64,000 nucleotides of DNA from Oasisia sp. SBJ-2009 (taxonomy: Eukaryota; Annelida; Polychaeta; Sabellida; Siboglinidae), in the NCBI GenBank assembly GCA_964017155.1, contig OZ024854.1:49932594-49996593 (forward strand), given 5' to 3'. The position numbers were made by a program, and so were the translations under genes. Positions 57,301 through 64,000 of this stretch are shown here, one piece after another (positions within the stretch are counted from its first letter, which is position 1; every line of letters starts with the position of its first letter). The notes under the pieces are model-generated. The model did not search any database, was not told the DNA's origin, and saw only the letters and a list, made by a program, of their open reading frames with translations.

Positions 57301-60300
57301 AATTTCTAGGACTTTTTGCAGGCAAAACTGTGACATTTCTCCTGTGACTATTTCTGCCCACTTGAGAAAGACAGGGCATTTAAGAATAGTTATATAACTT
57401 TGCAAAGTCACAAAATAAGTTAAGCATTACATATGGGGGGTTGATGATTTGGCTGTCAGTGTGCGACATTGGGAAATATATAGCTACACTGGTGCCACCT
57501 TGTAAGTGAGCCAGAACCCCCAAGAATCACAGGGTCAATGCTGCCATAAACAACTGAAGACCCACAAATACTGGGTCTCCCGTTTTGCTTACCTCAATGC
57601 TGTGAATGAGCTCCAAGAATCGGAGGTCCCTGATTCGAATAAATGCTCTCTTGGCCGTGTCAAACTCCAACCCCTCGAGAGCCTCATGGGCCAGAGTCTC
57701 CCAGTCCCCGTCCGTCACTCCCAGGGAGGCGATCTGGTAGGCATCCCTGGGGAAGAACAGAGCTGTGCTACAGATATCTGCCCCCAATTTCCCCATTTCC
57801 ATATACCCCATCTTTCCCCTTACGTTCTACCTTGGTTTACTCTACTAGTTTTGTGTGTTCTTATATTTTCATTTCCCACGCTTCATTCAGAGACATCACC
57901 TGCCTTATGTATCCCCTTACGTCTTCTTTCTCCCATAGCTCCCAACTCATCCCTTCACACGTTTCTCCCCCTCCCCTTACTTTCTGCCATATTACTCTTT
58001 ACTAAGTTACTTACTTGAACTTATTCAATCTCACTATAAAAGTTACTTACTTGAACTTATTCAATCTCACTATAAAAGTTACTTACTTGAACTTGTTCTA
58101 TCTAACTGTAAAAGTTACTTACTTGAACTTATTCTATATCACTATAAAAGTTACTTACTTGAACTTGTTCTATCTCACTATAAAAGTTACTTACTTGAAC
58201 TTGTTCTATCTCACTGTAAAAGTTACTTACTTGAACTTGTTCTATCTCACTGTAAAAGTTACTTACTTGAACTTGCTCTATCTCACTATAAAAGTTACTT
58301 ACTTGAACTTGCTCTATCTCACTATAAAAGTTACTTACTTAAACTTATTCTATATCACTATAAAAGTTACTTACTTGAACTTGTTCTATCTCACTATAAA
58401 AGTTACTCACTTGAACTTGTTCTATATCACTATAAAAGTTACTTACTTGAACTTGTTCTATCTCACTATAAAAGTTACTTACTTGAACTTGTTCTATCTC
58501 ACTGTAAAAGTTACTTACTTGAACTTGTTCTATCTCACTGTAAAAGTTACTTACTTGAACTTGCTCTATCTCACTATAAAAGTTACTTACTTGAACTTGT
58601 TCTATCTCACTGTAAAAGTTACTTACTTAAACTTGTTCTATATCACTATAAAAGTTACTTACTTGAACTTGTTCTATCTCACTGTAAAAGTTACTTACTT
58701 GAACTCACTGTAAAAGTTACTTACTTGAACTTGTTCTATATCACTATAAAAGTTACTTACTTGAACTTGTTCTATCTCACTGTAAAAGTTACTTACTTAA
58801 ACTTGTTCTATCTCACTATAAAAGTTACTTACTTGAACTTGTTCTATCTCACTGTAAAAGTTACTTACTTGAACTCACTGTAAAAGTTACTTACTTGAAC
58901 TTATTCTATCTCACTGTAAAAGTTACTTACTTGAACTTGTTCTATCTCACTGTAAAAGTTACTTACTTGAACTTATTCTATCTCACTGTAAAAGTTACTT
59001 ACTTGAACTTGTTCTATCTCACTGTAAAAGTTACTTACTTGAACTTGTTCTATCTCACTGTAAAAGTTACTTACTTGAACTCACTGTAAAAGTGACTTAC
59101 TTGAACTTATTCTATCTCACTGTAAAAGTGACTTACTTGAACTTGTTCTATCTCACTGTAAAAGTTACTTACTTGAACTTATTCTATCTCACTGTAAAAG
59201 TTACTTACTTGAACTCACTGTAAAAGTTACTTACTTGAACTTATTCTATCTCACTATAAAAGTTACTTACTTGAACTTGTTCTATCTAACTGTAAAAGTT
59301 ACCTACTTGAACTTGTTCTATCTAACTGTAAAAGTTACTTACTTGAACTTATTCTATCTCACTATAAAAGTTACTTACTTGAACTTGTTCTATCTAACTG
59401 TAAAAGTTACTTACTTGAACTTATTCTATCTCACTATAAAAGTTACTTACTTGAACTTGTTCTATCTCACTGTAAAAGTTACTTACTTGAACTTATTCTA
59501 TCTCACTGTAAAAGTTACTTACTTGAACTTGTTCTATCTCACTGTAAAAGTTACTTACTTGAACTTATTCTATCTCACTGTAAAAGTTACTTACTTGAAC
59601 TTATTCTATCTCACTGTAAAAGTTACTTACTTGAACTTGCTCTTCTCAAGGTACTGGTACATTGGCGCCGACTGAGGCACTTCGACTGAGGACATGGCGT
59701 ACACATGCAGACAGAAGATCTTGGAGCCCGTGAAGCCAACAACAAAACCCTGTCCAACAAACAACACATACAGTGACACTGCACATGTGTTCTCTGGTAT
59801 AATTTCTGACTGGGCATTAGCTACAGAGCAAATATGGCTAGAGAATATTTGACTGAGTAATAGTAAAAGCTGCTACAAACTATTTAGGCAGATACTGATG
59901 TTGCTGTGATTATAATGTACATAATAGTAATGTTTAGTTGATAAGTCATGATACTATAGCTGTATGGGATATATTGTTCATGTCTCCAAGATATGGTTAT
60001 GTTGTAAGAAATTTACTTATTTTGGAGCATATCTTTTGTAACGTACAACGTTTTGACCCATTATCTACAGGTCTGGTGATGGGTCGAAATGTTGTATGTT
60101 TCAAAAGATATGCTCCAAAGTAAGTTAATTTCTTACAACATAACTATAGCTGTTACTATTGTTGTCACACATACATCATCAAACAACAGAAGTATCAGAA
60201 AAATGTTTTCATACATGCTAAAATTGTGAAAACATATTGGTGTCTTAGATAGTGTTGTCTTACTATGGTAGATATTTATTAATTAGTAAATTATTATTAT

Positions 60301-63300
60301 GAATGAATGATCACATCAATGTGGTATGCACGAGACCATTAATTAGGAAATTCACACCAACCAGTTTAAGTCCCAAAAACATTATTATCATCACACATTA
60401 AGTTACACATAACAATTTATATAATTAATCCCTAATTTAAAAATATTTAAGTGATTTATGGAGAAAGGTTAGGAAGTGAATAAAGAACATTCCAAAGAAC
60501 ATTAACTGTGAACAATGTCAGTTAGTAGATATGAAATAAATATTACTATATCAGGGACTTTAGTTTGAACAACTATACAACCAAGTTATGCAAAACAATA
60601 ACTGGGAAATCTCAAGACACTTGCTGAGGAATACGAAAAACAGAAACTCCTTCCTTTGAAAAAATACAACCAACAGGTAACAATATTGTCAATTAATAAT
60701 ACTTATTGTTTACCCAAACAATGTGAACGTTACAAAACATTAACTAAGGGCGTTGTACCATTTGAGTACGAGAATTCAAACCATCAGGATTTCCGAGCAG
60801 TGGTGCGTGACCAGCACGCAAACGTACTTTGCGATTGCGTGGGTCCAAATTGACAGGAGCATAGACCTACGTCAAAGAGCACTGCTATTTACTTTCACTT
60901 GAAAGATCAGTCTCGACTGTTGTACGGAGCATGTATTTTTTTTTTAAATTGCTAATTCAACCCACGAAAAGCAATTTGGTCTAAACAGCAACTAATTTTC
61001 CCACAAATGTGTCATTTCTCATGAAGATATCAATGTCATAACACGTGTTCTCACATAGTTTTTTATTTTTACATGATACAAATAATCAAAATTACTGCTC
61101 AAGTTGCTTTGACTTCAATGTACCAAATAAAACGTTAGTAAGAAACTAGACTAAAGGTTCTTAAACACAGTGAACCACTCAGAGAGAAATGTTTTACTAA
61201 ACTTATGTGAAGATGAAACTTTAGAAAGGTCTTAAACATAAGTGTGTTTGCAGCACCATAAAGAGAACAGGGACTTTTGGTCATACACTTTACTTAATAA
61301 TGATGTTTGATTGGTACATAACTGTGCAGACCCCCGCGATGGTGTAGCGTGTAATGTGTGTACCTGCAACTTCTGTTGGTGAATGGGGAAGTTGCTGGCC
61401 TTGATGTTGAGTAGACCGCCACCGCTGAAGCACAACATGTCCTCATAGTGGTTGTTCCATGCCACACTGTTGGCATTGGGCTCCTGCAAGTTGTCACAAC
61501 AATCTCTCACACGTCACTATCTGCACAGGACACAATGGCACACTTAGAGATCATTTTGTTCAATTACACTGTAGATGGCTACAGGAAGTTGCATGACAGG
61601 AATCGTTGTGTAAACAGACATAAAATTGTGATTTGTGAGGGCACTTTTTGAGTGAAACCACAAGGACTAGCCATGCTAACAACTGAACAAGATTCTGACG
61701 CAGTCGGGGTTGCACTTTTGCTAATACCTTACCCTGACTCTGACGCAGTGGCCAATCATCCACTTGCAACAGCTGATCTTTTACCAAAGCTCAAGTTAGG
61801 AATGGCATGAATCAACTTGTAGTTCAGTGTTTACACATGCTTCCCTCTTCAACTAGCACAGATCACCTTATTCAAATAAAATTTCTGATTACACAACTAA
61901 TAATTTCTGCTTACTTCAACATTTCAGCCTTCTTCAGGAACTGAATTGTCACTGCTCGCTAGATGGCATGGCAAGCAGACTGTAGAAATTATTAGTTGTG
62001 TAATCAGAAGTTTTACTTGAATAATATACTTCCAACTTGATGAACATTTACACGAATTGTACAGATCACTTTCACGTGTATCACTTTAGTAAATTGTATT
62101 TATTCGTATAGAGAATTCCTAGAGAACAGTTTTGATTTTAACTTTAAATGTTCCCTGAGACGGACCTGGAAGAGCAACTCCTTCGTGTTGACGTTGTACA
62201 CGAGGCAGGTGCCGTGTTCATCGACCACGGCCAACTTCTGTCTCATGGCGCTGATGTCGAGGCATCGCACAGACGTGTTCTGCTTCAAGATGAGTATCGG
62301 GAATGGGTTGTCGACAAATATCTTCAGGATCTGTAAAGGAATGACTCCATTACATGCTACGTCCTGCGTCATAACCAGGCTTGTCGCCAATGTAAGGTTC
62401 TCCCAGATTAGGGAATAGATGACATTTCGTATTTGTCACCAAATACAACTTCATGTGCATTTCATACACAGACGCAACATACAACTGATAAACATTATTG
62501 ACAATAACACAGGTGAAAAGATACTACTTATTTTCACATCAGTTACAATTAAACAATGTCCTGAGGTGCTAATAATGACACCCATCTACATTCAAACTAC
62601 TTGTCAAATAATAACCATACATTTATAACTGTCAAATAACTTAAAAACAACGTTTACCCATCAAAATAACAACTGGCACAAGTCGTTGGCCTATTAATCT
62701 GATTAAGTACGAGATAAACGCTTTCGTTTACCTGGAACACTCAGTAAGATAGTGACGAGGTGACTACTTGACCACAGACTGACCTGTCCACTCTTGAGGC
62801 CAATGAGCAGTCCCTCCCGCCCGGGTGGTCCTCCTATCACCTTGATGTAGCGGATGAGGGACTCCATCACCCACTCCCGCTCCTTGATGCCTTGGAACGA
62901 CAGACACTGCAGTCGCTTGTCCTGAACACAACACGGGGCACCAAGGGTTAATGCAGAAATGGTTAAAGGGTTAAATGTACTGGAAGCTTCACACTGCACT
63001 GACAGACACTGACACTCGAAGCATGGACGTCTGCTGTATGATATCAGTTGGAGACTGTGTGGTCTGGTCATTAAATAGCTTTGGTTAATTAAAAAATACA
63101 AATACAATTTTCATTTGTATAACTTCGTATTCATTTCATTAACAATTACTACGTCGTATGAGCCGAATGCTACTGGTTGTGGTATGTGATATCATCAAAC
63201 TTTATATTTTACATAATCTGGCTATAAATTTTGTGAAATGAACAAAGTGATTACATGGATGATCTAATTCACACATATAATAATATTAATCACAGATATA

Positions 63301-63921
63301 ATAATATTAATAATAAACTAGCATACTACACCATCAAATTAGGGTGTTTAGTTTAAATCTAAAAAAAACATAAAATCACATACGAGAGCACTAACTTACT
63401 TGATCTAGCTGTCACAGTGGTCACACAGAGCAACACATCATCTACCTGACTTAGAAGGACAACCTAAAAAAAGTGACACATCACCTATCTGACACAGAAT
63501 GACAATCACCTACTTGAGAAAAGGTGACCCATTACCTACCTGACACAGAATGACCTGAGCATCACCTACCTGAGAAAAAGTGACATATCACCTACCTGAC
63601 ACAGAATGACACATCACATACCTGACACAGAATGACACGTCACCTACCTGACACAGAATGACACGTCACCTACCTGACACAGAATGACACGTCACCTACT
63701 TGACACAGAATGATGCGTCACCTACATAACACAGAATGACACGTGACCTACTTGACACATAACGACATGTCACCTACCTGACACAGTATGATGTGGTGGG
63801 AACAGACCACGAGCAGGTTACAGTCGACCTTGCGTAGAATCTTCTCCTTCACGCGGTAGTGCATGTCGTTGATGTCATCCGAGTACAGCTCATAGATGAT
63901 GATCCGGTCCGGCATCTGCAC
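46172..63921 (-). CDS. IFT122: Intraflagellar transport protein 122, C-terminal two thirds
   Basis: Nineteen exons in coding order: 63921-63778, 62921-62784, 62330-62166, 61483-61364, 59749-59631, 57746-57593, 57111-56950, 55489-55323, 54879-54708, 54040-53938, 53424-53284, 50551-50454, 49739-49639, 49179-49014, 48320-48209, 47912-47743, 47633-47520, 46925-46761, 46252-46172. All have AG/GT borders, phases agree, and the sum is 2592 bases (863 codons plus stop). Similarity to animal IFT122 is clear throughout, e.g. [17 protein letters not shown]-free core [20 protein letters not shown] and the C-terminal [13 protein letters not shown]122 is a core subunit of IFT-A, needed for retrograde ciliary transport and entry of membrane receptors into cilia. 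The first 350-400 or so residues (most of the first beta-propeller) lie beyond the right edge. The least certain borders are the 47,743 donor (CCA/GTTACA) and the 47,633 acceptor. Confidence 0.96.
46404..46482. repeat. TG microsatellite in the last IFT122 intron
   Basis: About 38 TG units followed by CGCGCACG. The same dinucleotide expansion occurs in the mucin intron at 43.7 kb. Confidence 0.97.
50112..50244. mobile_element. Hairpin MITE-like element in an IFT122 intron
   Basis: Arms 50,112-50,152 and 50,204-50,244 are inverted copies with one mismatch in 41 bp (ATCATGCAAAATATATGAA at the outside, GTATTAGCCAAA inside). About 50 bp separate them. It has no coding content. Confidence 0.75.
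50757..50925. repeat. Degenerate tandem repeat of about 44 bp, four copies
   Basis: Each unit contains AGTATCAGACAAT or a close variant, then GTGG-like sequence and CATA. The copies are diverged and intronic. Confidence 0.7.
51083..51895. mobile_element. TTAA-flanked TIR transposon, non-autonomous
   Basis: An 813-bp element bounded by AGGAC...GTCCT and flanked on both sides by TTAA. The terminal inverted repeats are about 100 bp each (51,083-51,182 and 51,795-51,895) and share CATACACCTAATAGAGTT and AACAATTTCCACATATACTC. No transposase is present. TTAA target sites are typical of piggyBac and Kolobok groups, but I cannot choose between them. It lies in the intron between the 53,284 and 50,551 exons. 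Confidence 0.75.
52720..52725 (-). other. IFT122: Candidate 6-base microexon of IFT122
   Basis: On the minus strand a T7-C4-AG acceptor is followed by CTACTG and then GTAAGC. Insertion between the flanking phase-1 exons keeps the frame and adds two residues (Ala-Thr). Both splice sites are near consensus. The protein aligns acceptably with or without it, so this could be an alternative exon or chance. Confidence 0.35.
55490..55868 (+). mobile_element. 5'-truncated LINE (jockey/CR1-like) 3' end
   Basis: Plus-strand reading from about 55,495 to the stop at 55,713 gives [35 protein letters not shown], the typical C-terminus of jockey/CR1-type polymerases. A 3' tail follows, ending in AATAAAGTGAAAGTGAAGTG at about 55,846-55,868. 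The 5' edge abuts the IFT122 acceptor at 55,490, in the opposite orientation to the gene. Confidence 0.8.
55890..56400. repeat. Relics resembling the gypsy LTR
   Basis: TGAGGTGGCAGCACTGTTTAG (near 55,896) and TGAGGTGGCAACACTTTCTA (near 56,170) match TGAGGTGGCAGCACTTTTTA in the putative LTR near 6,499. The 56.2-kb copy also has AGTCAAGCGAGACTAGTCC, like AGTCGGTTAAGCGAGACTGG in the LTR, in the same order. I infer decayed solo LTRs of a related family; the ends are undefined. Confidence 0.45.
56435..56500 (-). repeat. tRNA-like (SINE?) fragment
   Basis: The minus strand has a T-arm-like CCTGGGTTTGAATCCCATG preceded by an anticodon-arm-like stretch. No A box or acceptor stem is recognisable, so it is not a functional tRNA gene and may be a SINE remnant. 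Confidence 0.3.
58003..59640 (-). repeat. 36-bp minisatellite made of 5' splice-site copies, about 46 units
   Basis: On the minus strand each unit reads TTTTACAG, TGAGATAGAACAAGTTCAA, GTAAGTAAC. The first unit in transcript order overlaps the true end of the IFT122 exon (AGCAAGTTCAA/GTAAGTAAC, donor at 59,630). So every copy repeats the exon end and its donor. Four 26-bp units lack ten bases. The array fills about 1.63 of the 1.88 kb of this intron. Skipping the true donor gives TAA at once, so use of any downstream copy would truncate the protein. Confidence 0.95.
59996..60143. mobile_element. Hairpin MITE-like element in an IFT122 intron
   Basis: Inverted arms of about 64 bp (59,996-60,060 and 60,080-60,143) share GTTATGTTGTAAGAAATT, TTGGAGCATATCTTTT and GACCCA. 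The short loop carries GTCTGGTGATG. The element is about 148 bp and non-coding. Confidence 0.75.
61868..62024. mobile_element. Hairpin MITE-like element in an IFT122 intron
   Basis: Arms 61,868-61,908 and 61,984-62,024 are inverted copies of 41 bp with two mismatches (TTATTCAAATAAAATTTCTG outside). The interior contains CAGCCTTCTTCAGGAACTG. It is non-coding. Confidence 0.75.
63430..63790 (-). repeat. 26-bp minisatellite made of 5' splice-site copies, about 13 units
   Basis: On the minus strand the unit reads CATTCTGTGTCAG then GTAGGTGACGTGT. The true exon end and donor (CATACTGTGTCAG/GTAGGTGAC, donor at 63,777) form the first unit. Units away from the exon are more diverged. Each unit has AG/GT with a CAG before the donor, resembling a recursive splice site. 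Confidence 0.9.
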
Positions 63922-64000
63922 CTGTCAACAGCCAATTTTAGCAACTGGTGAACTAAATACACTTAAAGCATCTTTATGTCATTTACGCCCATGTAACCAT

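Larger units (their letters stand above)
49014..59749 (-). other. IFT122: IFT122 alpha-solenoid (TPR-like) exons
   Basis: Ten exons encode helical repeats. Recognisable blocks are [81 protein letters not shown] and [20 protein letters not shown]. In IFT-A this solenoid contacts other subunits. The donor of the 55,323 exon (AAAT/GTAACA) is weak. The 2.7-kb intron between 53,284 and 50,551 contains a possible 6-base microexon and a TIR element. Confidence 0.93.
61364..63921 (-). other. IFT122: IFT122 beta-propeller exons
   Basis: Four exons encode WD40/propeller sequence: [59 protein letters not shown] and [20 protein letters not shown]. These match the second propeller of IFT122. All four end in phase 0. 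The donor of the first exon (63,778) is repeated downstream as a minisatellite. Confidence 0.93.

Noticed and set aside
58015..59675. Plus-strand frame of repeated [11 protein letters not shown]
   Set aside because: It is a shadow of the 36-bp minisatellite (12 codons per unit), antisense to IFT122, with no domain.

Overview
This window looks like nuclear DNA of an invertebrate animal. A lophotrochozoan, probably a mollusc, is the best guess but is not proven. The reasons are a many-intron IFT122 gene, a chitin-binding mucin, relics of Ty3/gypsy and LINE elements typical of invertebrates, and heavy tandem-repeat load. No bacterial operons, CRISPR arrays or rRNA genes were seen.

Layout from left to right. 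(1) About 1-7.9 kb holds a decayed Ty3/gypsy retrotransposon on the minus strand. Its 5' LTR (6398-7897) contains a 30-copy, 33-bp minisatellite. Gag is interrupted by a 1-kb element with direct terminal repeats, and integrase by a 1.56-kb element with terminal inverted repeats. The pol end runs off the left edge. (2) About 8.0-26.2 kb is a continuous 18-kb pentanucleotide satellite. Its units are ATAAC and one- or two-base variants, arranged in higher-order repeats. (3) 26,312-44,597 is a plus-strand gene for a giant membrane mucin. A single 14.8-kb exon encodes a chitin-binding (peritrophin-A, CBM14) domain, a 24-residue repeat block and about 340 ten-residue Pro/Ser/Thr/Asn repeats. A transmembrane exon and a cytoplasmic-tail exon follow. 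The signal-peptide exon is missing and should lie upstream, so the satellite and the gypsy copy are probably intronic. (4) 46,172-63,921 is the C-terminal two thirds of IFT122 on the minus strand, in 19 exons that join in frame to 863 codons plus stop. The two genes converge, with a 1.57-kb gap between their stop codons.

The two genes have no evident functional link. IFT122 is a core subunit of the ciliary retrograde transport complex IFT-A. The mucin is probably an apical-surface or matrix protein tethered to chitin.

The most unusual signals are: two separate IFT122 introns filled with minisatellites built from copies of the adjacent exon's own 5' splice site; the 14.8-kb mucin exon with a possible N-glycosylation site in nearly every repeat; a perfect 34-bp palindrome near the end of that exon; and a stretch of satellite where neighbouring homogeneous blocks differ by exactly one base.
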